Position numbers and translations under genes: made by a program
Source of the DNA: Bacteroidales bacterium
GTDB lineage: Bacteria > Bacteroidota > Bacteroidia > Bacteroidales > UBA932
Direction: 5' to 3'
Assembly (NCBI GenBank): GCA_017430365.1
Contig: JAFRNC010000002.1
Location: 186,001 to 250,000 of the forward strand
DNA: 64,000 nucleotides
The notes under the pieces: model-generated
What the model was told of the DNA's origin: nothing
Seen by the model: only the letters and a program-made list of their open reading frames with translations
Databases searched by the model: none
Part shown: positions 10,401 to 21,232 of the stretch, piece after piece
How the letters are laid out: each line of letters starts with the position of its first letter
How positions within the stretch are numbered: the first letter of the stretch is position 1

Positions 10401-10528
10401 GCGAAGGGAACACTTTCGCCGGTGGCGGCGTCAGTCACCTGACCCTTGACAGTGATATTCTGTGCAACGGCTATGTTGCATGCTAAAACTGTCAAAAGGG
10501 AGGCGAGCAAAAGTCTTAGTTTCCTCAT
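7406..10528 (-). CDS. SusC/RagA-family TonB-dependent transporter
   Basis: A 1040-residue outer-membrane transporter. After the signal peptide (cleavage near VAQ, residue 23) comes a carboxypeptidase-like regulatory domain (residues ~25-110, VKGQVTDAATGESVPFAALQV), a TonB-box-like QETVVVAFG, a plug domain (~115-230, with IRIRGFGSINADSSPLYVVDG and TVLKDAASSALYGARAANGV), and a 22-strand barrel ending in an aromatic terminus (LNIQF). It imports a substrate handed over by the downstream SusD. A consensus promoter lies 73-103 bp upstream. Confidence 0.96.
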   Translation of the reverse strand: MRKLRLLLASLLTVLACNIAVAQNITVKGQVTDAATGESVPFAALQVKGTMTGAAADADGNYSIDVPRNAVLIFSSIGYVNQEVIVDGRTLINVMLAPDTESLQETVVVAFGTVNKKDFTGSAAALDSKKLEARPVTNATNALEGITSGVQFTSASGQPGSSGSIRIRGFGSINADSSPLYVVDGVPYDGSISNINSDDIESLTVLKDAASSALYGARAANGVVLITTKKGRSEKINFSVRINHGFSTRGIPEYERLGADQYVPMEWEILRNGFVTAGTYGSVAEASAAASQQLVGQLGNNPYNVPNDQLVGTDGKLNSSAKLLYPEDLDWQKAVERLGHRQEYTMSAGGASQKADYYFSLGYLNDQGYSIRSYMERFNARMNVNVQPRKWLKTGLNMAGTMSSGSSTSTGSSTGYINPFYFGRNIGPIYPIHEHNADGSYVYDELGNLVYDWTNRGGSASPGRHIVAETLWNEDLYKRDILNTRAYVDIIFFEGLKFSVNVGYDTRNYLNSSFDNPHVGDGSPAGRADNEHYRYDTVNLNQLLTYNKTFNRHTVDFLIGHESYRNQYRYFRGFKQGLIAEGNTELVNFTTINSLTGYRDIYTTEGYLSRFNYNYDHRYYLSASFRRDGSSRFYKDSRWGNFWSVGGSWRIDQEPFMAAVPWISAAKLRASYGSVGNDGTSSWYAWQSLYGINRNANTPGFIQSTSAGNKDLKWEKNMSFDVALEFGLFRDRITGQVEWFHRISDNLLFAVPLPTSSGVTSQWQNIGTMYNQGIEVQLGADIVRTRDFTWNVNLNLSHLKNEITKLPPMQDQIISGTKKYMVGHSMYDFWMYEWAGVDPQTGESLYYKGGYDDDGNYTGEGRTTVNDYTQADKYYVGTSIPDLYGSLGTTLSFGNLSLSVLTTFGLGGLKYDTTYGSMMSYSGYGSSLHVDILNRWQNPGDVTTVPRADGQRNTYLNQGSSRWLTSASYLNLRNVSLSYSFPRRWAEAIDLGGIQIYGSVENLHLFCARKGMDPQYNFGGTSYNAYSPARTISMGLNIQF

Positions 10529-10600
10529 AAATGATAGTTTAGATTAAAAAAATAGTTGTTTTAGGTAGTTCTCAAATTTTGTCAGTACAGTTAATTAAGG

Positions 10601-10631
10601 CAAATATACGGAATTTCCCTAAAACTACAAA
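10601..10631 (-). promoter_or_regulatory. promoter of the first susC-susD pair
   Basis: On the reverse strand TTTG (10631-10628), a 19-bp spacer and TATATTTG (10608-10601) form a perfect Bacteroidetes sigma-type promoter. Expected start of transcription is near 10595, giving a leader of about 65 nt. Confidence 0.8.
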
Positions 10632-10640
10632 ATCGGACAC

Positions 10641-10674
10641 AAAAAAAGGGGCGTTTCTGCTGACAGAAACGCCC
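10641..10674 (-). terminator. Rho-independent terminator of the methylmalonyl-CoA mutase operon
   Basis: An 11-bp stem (GGGCGTTTCTG / CAGAAACGCCC) with a CTGA loop is followed on the reverse strand by CTTTTTTT. It lies 28 bp after the mutB stop codon. Confidence 0.88.
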
Positions 10675-10701
10675 TTTCGGACAAGGGAATGATTGTCCCG
10701 G

Positions 10702-12843
10702 TTAGTCCTCGAACTTCTGGTTCAGGAGTTCGATCATCTTGATCACGGCGTTGGAAATACGCGTGCCGGGGCCGAAGATGGCGACGGCACCGTCGCGATA
10801 GAGCTCGTCGTAGTCCTGGGCGGGGATCACACCGCCGACCACCACGAGGATGTCCTCACGGCCGAGTTTCTTGAGTTCAGCGATGATCTGGGGGACAAGG
10901 GTCTTGTGGCCGGCGGCCAGCGAGGAGACGCCCACGATGTGTACGTCGTTCTCGACAGCCTGGCGTGCAGCCTCTTCCGGGGTCTGGAAGAGCGGGCCCA
11001 TATCCACGTCGAAACCGCAGTCCGCATAGCCGGTAGCAACAACCTTGGCGCCGCGGTCGTGACCGTCCTGGCCAAGTTTGGCAATCATGATACGGGGCTG
11101 GCGGCCCTCCTTCTTGGCGAATTCGGCGACCATCTTCCTGGCGGTCTCGAACTCGCTGTCGTTCTTCACTTCCGAAGAGTAAACACCGGTATTCATACGG
11201 ATCACAGCTTTATAACGTCCGACAATCTTTTCGCATGCATCGGAGATCTCGCCCAGGGTGGCGCGAGCCTTCGCGGCCTCGATGGCCAGGGCGAGCAGGT
11301 TGCCCGTCTTGGTCTCGACGGCGTGGGTGATAGCGTTCAGGCAGGCCTGGACCTTTGCTTCGTCGCGGTTGGCGCGGAGCTCCTTCAGGCGGGCGATCTG
11401 CGATTCACGCACCTTGGTGTTGTCCACGTCGAGGATCTCGATGGGATCCTCGTGGGCAAGGCGGTACTCGTTGATGCCGATGATCTTCTCCAGACCGGAG
11501 TCAATCCTGGCCTGCTTGCGCGCGGCGGCCTCCTCGATGCGGAGTTTCGGGACACCGGTCTCGATGGCCTTGGCCATACCGCCGAGGCTCTCGACTTCCT
11601 GGATGTGCTCCCAAGCCTTGTGGGCGAGCTCGTTGGTCAGGCTCTCAACATAGTAGGAACCGGCCCAGGGGTCGATGGAACGGCATACCTGGGTCTCTTC
11701 CTGGATGTAGATCTGCGTGTTGCGGGCGATACGCGCGGAGAAGTCGGTCGGCAGGGCGATGGCCTCGTCGAGCGCGTTGGTGTGGAGGCTCTGGGTGTGG
11801 CCGAGAGCTGCGCCCATGGCCTCGATGCAGGTACGTGCGACATTGTTGAACGGATCCTGTTCGGTGAGGCTCCAGCCGGAGGTCTGGCAGTGGGTACGGA
11901 GAGACTGGCTCTTCGGGTTCTTCGGATTGAACTGTCCCACGATCTTGGCCCACAGCATACGGGCGGCGCGCATCTTGGCGATTTCCATGAAGTGGTTCAT
12001 GCCGATGGCCCAGAAGAACGACAGGCGCGGTGCGAATGCATCCACGTCGATGCCGGCCTTGATACCGGTGCGGATATATTCCATACCGTCGGCCAGGGTG
12101 TAAGCCATCTCGATGTCGTTGGTGGCGCCGGCTTCCTGCATATGGTAGCCGGAGATGGAGATCGAGTTGAACTTTGGCATGAACTGCGAGGTGAAGGCGA
12201 AGATGTCGCCGATGATGCGCATCGAGAACTCCGGAGGATAAATATAGGTGTTACGCACCATGAACTCCTTGAGGATATCGTTCTGGATGGTACCGGCCAT
12301 CTCTTCGAGCTTCACGCCCTGCTCCAGACCGGCCACGATGTAGAAGGCCATGATCGGGAGGACGGCGCCGTTCATCGTCATGGAGACGGACATCTTGCCG
12401 AGCGGAATCTGGTCGAAGAGGACCTTCATGTCCTCGACGGAGCAGATAGACACGCCAGCCTTGCCCACGTCGCCAACCACGCGCGGGTGGTCTGCGTCGT
12501 AACCGCGGTGGGTCGCAAGGTCGAAGGCCACGGAAAGGCCTTTCTGGCCGGCGGCCAGGTTGCGGCGGTAGAAAGCGTTGGATTCCTCAGCCGTGGAGAA
12601 GCCGGCATACTGACGGATGGTCCAGGGCTTGTTGACGTACATTGTGGAGTAAGGTCCGCGGAGGAACGGGGCTACGCCGGCGGCGTAGTTGAGGTGTTCC
12701 ATTCCTTCGAGGTCGGCGGCCGTATAGAGCGGCTTCACGTCGATTTTCTCAGGGGTGTGCCAGAGTTCTTCCTGGCCGGCAGGGCAAGCGCACTTGGGCG
12801 CGGCGCCCATCTTATAGTCAATATCGTTGAATTTCGGTCTCAT
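10702..12843 (-). CDS. mutB: methylmalonyl-CoA mutase, large (catalytic) subunit
   Basis: Adenosylcobalamin-dependent mutase interconverting succinyl-CoA and (R)-methylmalonyl-CoA, a step of the succinate-propionate pathway used by Bacteroidales. The 713-residue protein has the TIM-barrel catalytic domain (residues ~60-560; [31 protein letters not shown] and the [12 protein letters not shown] block) and a C-terminal cobalamin-binding domain with the base-off motif DGHDRGAKV near residue 593-600. The small subunit gene lies 15 bp upstream on the same strand, forming an operon. Confidence 0.97.
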   Translation of the reverse strand: MRPKFNDIDYKMGAAPKCACPAGQEELWHTPEKIDVKPLYTAADLEGMEHLNYAAGVAPFLRGPYSTMYVNKPWTIRQYAGFSTAEESNAFYRRNLAAGQKGLSVAFDLATHRGYDADHPRVVGDVGKAGVSICSVEDMKVLFDQIPLGKMSVSMTMNGAVLPIMAFYIVAGLEQGVKLEEMAGTIQNDILKEFMVRNTYIYPPEFSMRIIGDIFAFTSQFMPKFNSISISGYHMQEAGATNDIEMAYTLADGMEYIRTGIKAGIDVDAFAPRLSFFWAIGMNHFMEIAKMRAARMLWAKIVGQFNPKNPKSQSLRTHCQTSGWSLTEQDPFNNVARTCIEAMGAALGHTQSLHTNALDEAIALPTDFSARIARNTQIYIQEETQVCRSIDPWAGSYYVESLTNELAHKAWEHIQEVESLGGMAKAIETGVPKLRIEEAAARKQARIDSGLEKIIGINEYRLAHEDPIEILDVDNTKVRESQIARLKELRANRDEAKVQACLNAITHAVETKTGNLLALAIEAAKARATLGEISDACEKIVGRYKAVIRMNTGVYSSEVKNDSEFETARKMVAEFAKKEGRQPRIMIAKLGQDGHDRGAKVVATGYADCGFDVDMGPLFQTPEEAARQAVENDVHIVGVSSLAAGHKTLVPQIIAELKKLGREDILVVVGGVIPAQDYDELYRDGAVAIFGPGTRISNAVIKMIELLNQKFED

Positions 12844-12858
12844 TGTCTCTCCTCCTGA

Positions 12859-14745
12859 TTAAAGTTCCTTGACTCCCAGGGCTTTCTGGTATTCCTTGAG
12901 GGTATCCAGCACATTGCACTTGACGTGGATGTAGTGGTTGATGCCCTGCTCTTCGAGCTGGGGACGGCACTCGGGATCACCGGCTACCACGACGATAGCC
13001 TTGTCGCCGATGAGTTTGGCGATCTTCGGGACGTTCTCGAGATATTCGTCATCGGCGGAGCAGGCCACCACGATGTCGGCCTTGGCGGCAAGGGCAGCCT
13101 CGACGCCTTCCTCGATGGTCGCGAAGCGGTTGTTGTCCACCACCTTGATGCCGGCGACGGCGAAGAAGTTGCTGGAGAACTGGGCGCGGGCGCGGCACAT
13201 TGCCAGGTTGCCGAAGGTCAGCATGAACGCCATGGGCTGGCGGTCGTTGCGGTCGGTGGCAAGGCGCATGGCCTCGAACGGCTGGGCGCCGCGGTAAGCG
13301 CGGAGAGGCTCGGCCATCTTCTCGTCGCAGCCGCATGCTTTCTCTTCGCAGCAGCCGCAGTCGCGGGTGACGATATCCTTGGTGATCTCCTCACCGGCCT
13401 TCTCGAGGAAGTTCGGGAACTGGTTGGTACCAAGCAGGGTCTCGCGGCGCTGTGCCAGGAGTTTGTCTTTCTTGTCGGAGACGGCCTTGACCTGCTCCTG
13501 GACGAAGCCGGCCTTGAAGGCCTCGGTATATCCGCCTTTCTCCTCTACGGTCTTGAAGAGGTTCCATGCGGAATCGATGATCGACTGGGTGAGTTCCTCG
13601 ATATAATAGGAACCGGCGGCCGGGTCGATGATCTTGTTGAAATGGGACTCTTCCTTGAGGACCGACTGAACATTGCGGGCGATACGGTTGGAGAATTCAC
13701 CCGGAGCGCGGAAGGCGTCGTCGAACGGGACGACCTCGATGGAATCGACGCCGGCGATGGCGGCACTCATGGTCTCGGTCGTGCCGCGGAGCATGTTGAC
13801 GTATGCGTCATAGACGGTCTGGTTCCAGCGGCTGGTCACGGCGTGGACGTGCATCTTGCAGGCGCAGTCGCAGTCGACGCCCCAGGCCTTCACGATGTTT
13901 GCCCAGATCACGCGGCCGGCGCGGAACTTGGCGATCTCCATGAAGTAGTTGGAACTGATGCCGAAGGTAAATTTGATGCGGCGGGCGACCTCGGCGGCGT
14001 CAAAGCCCAATTCAGTCAGACGGGCGATGTACTCGTTACCGATGGCTACACCGAATGCCAGTTCCTGCACGAGGCTGGAGCCGGCGTTGTTGAAATCGTA
14101 GGCCTGGACGTTGATGACCTTGATCTTCGGGAAATCGGCGACGGCCTTGACGGCGTCGGCCAGGAATCCGTAGGCTTTCTCCTCGCAGAAAGTGCCCTTC
14201 ACGGTGAGACGGTGCAGCGGGCTGAAATCGAAGGAGGCGCGTACCTCTTCAGGTTTCAGGCCCTGCTTGCGCACGACTTCCAGGAAGCTCCTGAGCGTTT
14301 CGGCGCTGTGCTTGGGGCAGCATTTGCGGAAGTTGATCTCGACTGCGGGAATGCTGATGCCTTTCAGGAGGGCTTCCATCTCTTCGACGGAGAGGTCCTT
14401 CTTGTCGGCCAGGATGAAGCCGAGGGACTCGACCCCCTTGTTGAGGATGTCGAGAGCTTCCTCGTTAGCCTTTTCAATTCCAACGCAGAGGCAGATGTCC
14501 TGGCGGGTGAGCCAGTTGTTGTCGTTCTTGATACCGCGGACGAAGGGGAACTGTCCGGGCATCTCGCCGAGAGACTTGATGTCCCCGAGGTTCTCCGCAC
14601 GGTAGTACGGACGGACCGGGAAACCTTCGTGGGTCTTCCAAACGAGTTTCTTCTCGTAGTCGGCCCCCTTCAAGTCCTTGATAATTACCGCATCCCACTG
14701 TTCTGTCGAGACAGGGGGAAACTCAGTAAACAGTTTTTCAGCCAT
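12859..14745 (-). CDS. mutA: methylmalonyl-CoA mutase, small subunit
   Basis: Partner subunit of the heterodimeric mutase, 628 residues. It aligns with the large subunit in the barrel region (FPFVRGIKNDNNWLTRQDI, IDPAAGSYYIEELT), but its C-terminal domain lacks the DxHxxG cobalamin-ligand motif, as expected for the non-catalytic subunit. An unusual Cys-rich patch (DCGCCEEKACGCDEK, around residues 455-470) sits in the linker before the degenerate B12-like domain. Start at 14745 is supported by the N-terminal AEKLFTEFPPVS segment typical of MutA. Confidence 0.95.
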   Translation of the reverse strand: MAEKLFTEFPPVSTEQWDAVIIKDLKGADYEKKLVWKTHEGFPVRPYYRAENLGDIKSLGEMPGQFPFVRGIKNDNNWLTRQDICLCVGIEKANEEALDILNKGVESLGFILADKKDLSVEEMEALLKGISIPAVEINFRKCCPKHSAETLRSFLEVVRKQGLKPEEVRASFDFSPLHRLTVKGTFCEEKAYGFLADAVKAVADFPKIKVINVQAYDFNNAGSSLVQELAFGVAIGNEYIARLTELGFDAAEVARRIKFTFGISSNYFMEIAKFRAGRVIWANIVKAWGVDCDCACKMHVHAVTSRWNQTVYDAYVNMLRGTTETMSAAIAGVDSIEVVPFDDAFRAPGEFSNRIARNVQSVLKEESHFNKIIDPAAGSYYIEELTQSIIDSAWNLFKTVEEKGGYTEAFKAGFVQEQVKAVSDKKDKLLAQRRETLLGTNQFPNFLEKAGEEITKDIVTRDCGCCEEKACGCDEKMAEPLRAYRGAQPFEAMRLATDRNDRQPMAFMLTFGNLAMCRARAQFSSNFFAVAGIKVVDNNRFATIEEGVEAALAAKADIVVACSADDEYLENVPKIAKLIGDKAIVVVAGDPECRPQLEEQGINHYIHVKCNVLDTLKEYQKALGVKEL

Positions 14746-14807
14746 TTTTTACAGTTTGTTTTAATTATAGTGTGTCTGTTTTTCTTCGCTGATAATGCAA
14801 GAATCTG

Positions 14808-14838
14808 CAAATTTAGGATTAATTTCTTATATTTGAAA
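14808..14838 (-). promoter_or_regulatory. promoter of mutA-mutB
   Basis: Reverse-strand TAAATTTG (14815-14808) fits TAnnTTTG, with TTTC at 14838-14835 after a 19-bp spacer as the -33 element. It overlaps the divergent promoter of the esterase gene, so the two transcription units may compete for polymerase. Confidence 0.65.
14828..14835 (+). promoter_or_regulatory. -7 element of the esterase gene
   Basis: TATATTTG at 14828-14835 matches TAnnTTTG and lies 17 bp before the ATG at 14853. The -33 region (TCTG at 14804-14807, 20-bp spacer) is a partial match. Confidence 0.6.
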
Positions 14839-14852
14839 CCTAAAACACCGCC

Positions 14853-15806
14853 ATGAAAAGAATTTTGACACTGCTCGCCATCTGCTGCATGGCACTGAGC
14901 CTTCACGCACAGGAAATCCAGCCGGCCATCGACAGCAACGCATTCCAGCCCGACGAATCGGTCGCCTTCGCCCAATACGACACCCTCGCCCTGGAGATGG
15001 ACTTCTACTTCCCGAAAGATGATTCGGAGAGCCATCCCTGCATCATCTATTCCTATGGCGGCGGCTTCATAGACAACAACCAGCGCCATTTCGATACGCG
15101 CCGGCTCTGCCGCATGCTTGCCGACGACGGTTTCGTCGTGGTCGCGACCAACTACCGTCTCGGCTTGCGGGGAGTAAAGTTCGAAGGTGTGAGCGGAATG
15201 GTCAAACCGCTTGAGAACGCCATACTCATGGCCGCCGAGGATGTGATGAAAGTAACCCGCCACGTCATCGACTACGCGGGAGAACTTACGGTCGATCCGT
15301 ACCGGATCATCCTTATCGGCAGCAGCGCCGGGGCCATCACATCACTGCAATGCGACTGGGAACGCTGCAACAGGAGCGAACTGGCGCAGAAATATCTCCC
15401 CGAGGGATTCCGCTACGCAGGAGTGATTTCCTTTGCCGGCGCCATCTTCTCGCGCCAGGGACTGGATTATCCACATGACACCCCCGCCCCCACCCTGTTC
15501 CTCCACGGAACGGCCGACAGGCTGGTGCCTTATAAACAGATAAGATTCTTCGGCATCGGATTCTACGGTTCCAACGCCATAGAGCGGGAATTCAAGCAGA
15601 ACCACTACTCGCACAAGATCATCCGTTTCACCGATGAAGGCCACACGGTAGCCGCCCGCTACTTCACGAACTACGACGACATACTCTGGTTCTACCGCCA
15701 CATGGTCAGGGACGGCCATCATTACGAAATCGACGAGACATTCTCCGACCCCTTCAGGAAACGCTCTTCGTGGGACACCGCGGACCCCGGGGCGCTGTAC
15801 AAATAA
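14853..15806 (+). CDS. secreted alpha/beta-hydrolase (carboxylesterase-like)
   Basis: A 317-residue protein with a signal peptide (MKRILTLLAICCMALSLHAQ). It shows an oxyanion-hole motif of the esterase/lipase type (IIYSYGGGFIDNN, residues ~65-78), a nucleophile elbow GSSAGA near residue 155, and a C-terminal acid/His region (FLHGTADRLVPYK; DEGHTVAARY). This is the lipase/esterase HSL-like arrangement of Ser-Asp-His. Likely cleaves a small ester or acyl substituent in the periplasm. It is monocistronic between divergent mutA and convergent rsmF. Confidence 0.85.
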   Translation: MKRILTLLAICCMALSLHAQEIQPAIDSNAFQPDESVAFAQYDTLALEMDFYFPKDDSESHPCIIYSYGGGFIDNNQRHFDTRRLCRMLADDGFVVVATNYRLGLRGVKFEGVSGMVKPLENAILMAAEDVMKVTRHVIDYAGELTVDPYRIILIGSSAGAITSLQCDWERCNRSELAQKYLPEGFRYAGVISFAGAIFSRQGLDYPHDTPAPTLFLHGTADRLVPYKQIRFFGIGFYGSNAIEREFKQNHYSHKIIRFTDEGHTVAARYFTNYDDILWFYRHMVRDGHHYEIDETFSDPFRKRSSWDTADPGALYK

Positions 15807-15820
15807 TCCCTTCCTAGCAC

Positions 15821-16213
15821 TCAGGAAGACATGCGTATCCGCCGCGCCGCCGGCAGGAGAGAATTTGTCCGTGAGCCGAGATTCTTGACGAATCCCAGGC
15901 CCAGGCCCTGGTATGTGAGCAGCAGATAACCGCGCGGTGCATCGGGAAACGCCAACGGTTCTTTCGACAGAAACTTCAGCGCCTCTTGGCGGCTTACCTC
16001 AACCACTGCATAGGAAAGCCCTTCCAATTCCCCGCGCTCGGCCGCGAGAGCGAAATCGGCTTCCGGTACGAGATCGCGGCCCTTCCGGGTTGCGACGGCA
16101 GTCCCTGAAGCAATCACTTTCAGCCGCTTCTCCAGCATGGCAAGAGCCCCGGCCAGCGGTGCAGACGCCTGTTTGACCATATCTTTCCTCTCTATAGTCA
16201 CAAACTTCTTCAT
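15821..16213 (-). CDS. C-terminal RNA-binding part of RsmF-like rRNA methyltransferase (split gene)
   Basis: The 130-residue product matches the C-terminal PUA-like RNA-binding region usually fused to RsmF in Bacteroidetes. It contains an ARKGRDLVPEADFAL-like stretch, PRGYLLLTYQGLGLGFVKNLG and the closing SRTNSLLPAARRIR motif. Its ATG overlaps the stop codon of the upstream methyltransferase frame as ATGA. The two frames together make the length of a normal RsmF (~414 residues), so this is either a true gene split with translational coupling or a frameshift in this strain or assembly. Confidence 0.75.
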   Translation of the reverse strand: MKKFVTIERKDMVKQASAPLAGALAMLEKRLKVIASGTAVATRKGRDLVPEADFALAAERGELEGLSYAVVEVSRQEALKFLSKEPLAFPDAPRGYLLLTYQGLGLGFVKNLGSRTNSLLPAARRIRMSS

Positions 16214-17064
16214 GCCTTGCGGATCAATGATGCGAAAAAGCCTTCCCCTTTATCAATGCCGGGATAGAAATGTCTCATTCCCATGAGTCCGCCCCCGAGT
16301 TCCTCACATATCCAGGTCACGTTGTCTTCATTCTCCAATGGATTGAAAGTACATGTGGAGTAGATCAGGAATCCTCCGGAAGCCAGTGAAGGCCACATGT
16401 CTGCCAGTATCCGTCTCTGCCGTGCAGCGCACAGGCGGACGGTGTCCGGCGACCATTCCGCGACGGCCCTGGAATCCTTGCGGAACATCCCCTCCCCGGA
16501 GCAGGGGGCGTCCACGACGGCGATGTCGAAAAAACCGCGGATGGCCGAGAAGGCGGAGGGATCGGAAGAAGTGACGGCGACATTGGAACGGCCCCATCTT
16601 GCCACATTTTCGGCAAGCACGGTCGCCCGTGACGGGACAACCTCGTTCGCTACGAGGATGGACGTATCGTCCATATGCGAAAGCAGTTGCGTCGTTTTCC
16701 CCCCGGGAGCGGCGCAAAGGTCAAGCACGCGGACCTCTCCCCCGCCGCAGGCGACAAGCGCCTGATCGAAAAGAACGCCCACATACATGGATGACGCCTC
16801 CTGGACATAGTATGCTCCCGCATGGAAGAGCGGGTCGAGAGTGAAGGACGGTCGCCCGTTCAGATAGAATCCCTCTCCCGGCGCCCATTCCACCGGATCG
16901 CCTGCAAGCGCGCCGAAATGCCGGCGCAGTTCCTCCACCGGCATCTTGAACGGATTGACCCTCACCGACACCGGGGGCTCTTCCTCCAATGCCGAAAGGA
17001 TCTTATCAGAGAGTACTGTTCCGAGCCTCTCGCGCAAATCGTTGACAAATTGAGCAGGAAACAC
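16210..17064 (-). CDS. 16S rRNA (cytosine-C5) methyltransferase, catalytic part (RsmF/NOL1-NOP2-Sun family)
   Basis: SAM-dependent RNA methyltransferase, 284 residues. After an N-terminal RNA-recognition segment (VSVRVNPFKMPVEELRRHFG) comes the Rossmann domain with motif I VLDLCAAPGGKTTQL (~residues 111-125), motif IV VVDAPCSGEGMFRK (the PC motif Cys, ~171) and motif VI IYSTCTFNPLENED (TC nucleophile, ~238). All catalytic residues are present. The frame ends at RKA and the C-terminal domain continues in an overlapping frame. Confidence 0.9.
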   Translation of the reverse strand: MFPAQFVNDLRERLGTVLSDKILSALEEEPPVSVRVNPFKMPVEELRRHFGALAGDPVEWAPGEGFYLNGRPSFTLDPLFHAGAYYVQEASSMYVGVLFDQALVACGGGEVRVLDLCAAPGGKTTQLLSHMDDTSILVANEVVPSRATVLAENVARWGRSNVAVTSSDPSAFSAIRGFFDIAVVDAPCSGEGMFRKDSRAVAEWSPDTVRLCAARQRRILADMWPSLASGGFLIYSTCTFNPLENEDNVTWICEELGGGLMGMRHFYPGIDKGEGFFASLIRKA

Positions 17065-17072
17065 TATTTTTG
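17042..17072 (+). promoter_or_regulatory. promoter of the NUDIX gene
   Basis: GTTG ending at 17044, a 20-bp spacer and TATTTTTG at 17065-17072 match the Bacteroidetes pattern. It overlaps the 5' end of the divergent rsmF frame. Confidence 0.7.
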
Positions 17073-17103
17073 CGGGTGCTTAACCAGACAAAGATAGCAA
17101 AAA

Positions 17104-17580
17104 ATGCAAAACGTCTATTTCGAACGGGAATGCATCGCCGTGGATGACGCCGAATTCGACGGGTTCCGCTCCCGCTTCAGGGAAATAACCGCGGGAGGAG
17201 GATTGGTCCGCAACCGCGACGGACAGTATCTCCTCATCTTCCGCCACGATATATGGGACCTGCCCAAAGGGAAACTGGAGGACGGAGAAAGCATCGAAGA
17301 GTGTGCGCTCAGGGAGGTCGGTGAAGAGACCGGACTCCATGACCTGATCCTGGACAAGCCGGTTTGCATCACACATCATACATATACCCTGTCAGGAGAG
17401 AAAATACTGAAGCACACCCACTGGTATCTGATGCACGACGACCGCCCGGAGCCCCTGCTCCCCCAGGCCGAAGAAGATATCACCCGGGCTGAATGGGTGG
17501 AAAAAAAGTGCCTCCCGAAGTATCTGGAAGGCACTTATCCCTCAATAATCGAGGTATTCGTCAGCGCAGGTCTGTTATGA
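17104..17580 (+). CDS. NUDIX hydrolase
   Basis: A 158-residue soluble protein with a complete Nudix box (residues ~59-81): G-K-L-E-D-G-E followed by REVGEETGL, which supplies the metal-binding Glu cluster. It should hydrolyse a nucleoside diphosphate linked to another moiety; the substrate cannot be told. The C-terminal half (WYLMHDD, EDITRAEWVEKK) resembles Bacteroidetes NUDIX proteins. Its 3' end overlaps the convergent LolA-like gene by 20 bp. Confidence 0.9.
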   Translation: MQNVYFERECIAVDDAEFDGFRSRFREITAGGGLVRNRDGQYLLIFRHDIWDLPKGKLEDGESIEECALREVGEETGLHDLILDKPVCITHHTYTLSGEKILKHTHWYLMHDDRPEPLLPQAEEDITRAEWVEKKCLPKYLEGTYPSIIEVFVSAGLL

Positions 17581-17989
17581 TCGTATCATCCCCGAAACTT
17601 TCGGGGTCGATGATGAAGAAGGTCGCGGACCAGGGCTCCTTGTTCTCCTTGATATCTGTCAGCGTGATCGTATAGGTTTCATACTTCACCACCGCAGTTC
17701 CTTCGGCGCCCTTGCTTATGGAAATGTCCTTCAGGAAGGAAACGTCGTTTTTCTCTATCACCAGCTCGTCGCTGCCAGGAGAATAGATCCAGCGGTCCTT
17801 GCCGTTGCAGAAGACCTGCATCCAATCCGTCTCCAGACGGTAGCACTCTCCCTGCACGAACCCCTTGCCGCTGGCGACTGTCTTTCCCGACTCGTTGTCA
17901 ACCATCTTGAAGTTGCAGGAAAAGCGGTCCTGGGCGCCGGCCGCGGCGCATACCAGGATCGAAATCAGAATAAGAACCGTGCGTTTCAT
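17561..17989 (-). CDS. LolA-like outer-membrane lipoprotein carrier family protein
   Basis: 142 residues with a signal peptide (MKRTVLILISILVCAAAGAQ). The body is a set of beta strands with the LolA-type order: FSCNFKMVDNESG, GKGFVQGECYRLETDWMQVFCNGKDRWIYSPGSDELVI split over three strands. LolA shuttles lipoproteins across the periplasm; this is a short family member. It follows ftsK by 12 bp on the same strand, a neighbourhood repeatedly seen in Bacteroidetes. Confidence 0.75.
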   Translation of the reverse strand: MKRTVLILISILVCAAAGAQDRFSCNFKMVDNESGKTVASGKGFVQGECYRLETDWMQVFCNGKDRWIYSPGSDELVIEKNDVSFLKDISISKGAEGTAVVKYETYTITLTDIKENKEPWSATFFIIDPESFGDDTIITDLR

Positions 17990-18001
17990 GACTCAATCGT
18001 A

Positions 18002-20518
<2,517 letters not shown>

Positions 20519-20520
20519 CG

Positions 20521-21165
20521 CTATTTCTTCCGTTTCCAGTTACGGTTCTTCTTACCTCCGCCGAAATTGTTCCCGCCCTGTCCGTTTCCGGAACCGGGGC
20601 GCGAGAAACTGGCGTTCTGCGCTATCGCGCCGAGATGCACGTCTTCAGGCACTTTGAGTTTGCCCTCGGACAGGCGCTCGATGTCGGCGAAGATGGTCTC
20701 TTCGGCCACGTTGTCCTTATTCCAGATCAGATACTGCTGACGCATGTAGAGCGCAAGCGTACGGATCATCTCCTTCTTCAGGTCGTCATCCTCGCGGTCC
20801 GCGATCAGATTGATCATGTTTTCGATATTGCGTCCGTAGCAGGCGGCCTTGATGGGCTTCTCAGGAAGCTTTATTACTTCTGGCCTGGCTTCGAACTGCT
20901 GCTGGGTGGGAGCCGGGAAGGGGGCGTCGATATCGAGTTCGAACCCGCCTATTACCTGGGCATGGTCCCAGAGCTTATGCTTATAGTCGTTGAATTCACG
21001 GATCTGGGGGTTGAGTATCCCCATCACCTGCACCACTGCGCGCATCTGTTCGCTGCGCTTCTCCCTGTCCTCGATGGCTTTCACCTGCTCGATCATTTTC
21101 TGCACATGCCTCCCGTACTCTGGAAGCACAAGTTTCTCTCTCTGCGTATTGTAATCCATACTCAC
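20521..21165 (-). CDS. DUF4290-family protein
   Basis: A 214-residue soluble protein of unknown function, recognised from its N-terminal block (DYNTQREKLVLPEYGRHVQKM and MGILNPQIREFNDYKHKLWDH). The C-terminus is rich in Gly, Asn and Lys/Arg (GNGQGGNNFGGGKKNRNWKRKK split into short blocks), suggesting a disordered nucleic-acid or membrane contacting tail. It is 2 bp upstream of ftsK, which hints at a role in division or DNA metabolism, but that is inference only. Confidence 0.85.
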   Translation of the reverse strand: MSMDYNTQREKLVLPEYGRHVQKMIEQVKAIEDREKRSEQMRAVVQVMGILNPQIREFNDYKHKLWDHAQVIGGFELDIDAPFPAPTQQQFEARPEVIKLPEKPIKAACYGRNIENMINLIADREDDDLKKEMIRTLALYMRQQYLIWNKDNVAEETIFADIERLSEGKLKVPEDVHLGAIAQNASFSRPGSGNGQGGNNFGGGKKNRNWKRKK

Positions 21166-21187
21166 GGTTTTGCCTTAAATTAATTCA

Positions 21188-21195
21188 CAAAGATA
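21188..21195 (-). promoter_or_regulatory. -7 element for DUF4290-ftsK-lolA
   Basis: Reverse-strand TATCTTTG (21195-21188) with a TTTG at 21222-21219 but a long 23-bp spacer. It is divergent from and interleaved with the rmlD promoter. Confidence 0.55.
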
Positions 21196-21208
21196 CTTCA
21201 TTAATTCA

Positions 21209-21216
21209 TATCTTTG
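21209..21216 (+). promoter_or_regulatory. -7 element for rmlD
   Basis: TATCTTTG matches TAnnTTTG, 17 bp before the rmlD ATG; no clear -33 box is seen. Confidence 0.55.
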
Positions 21217-21232
21217 TACAAATTTTTAGCGG

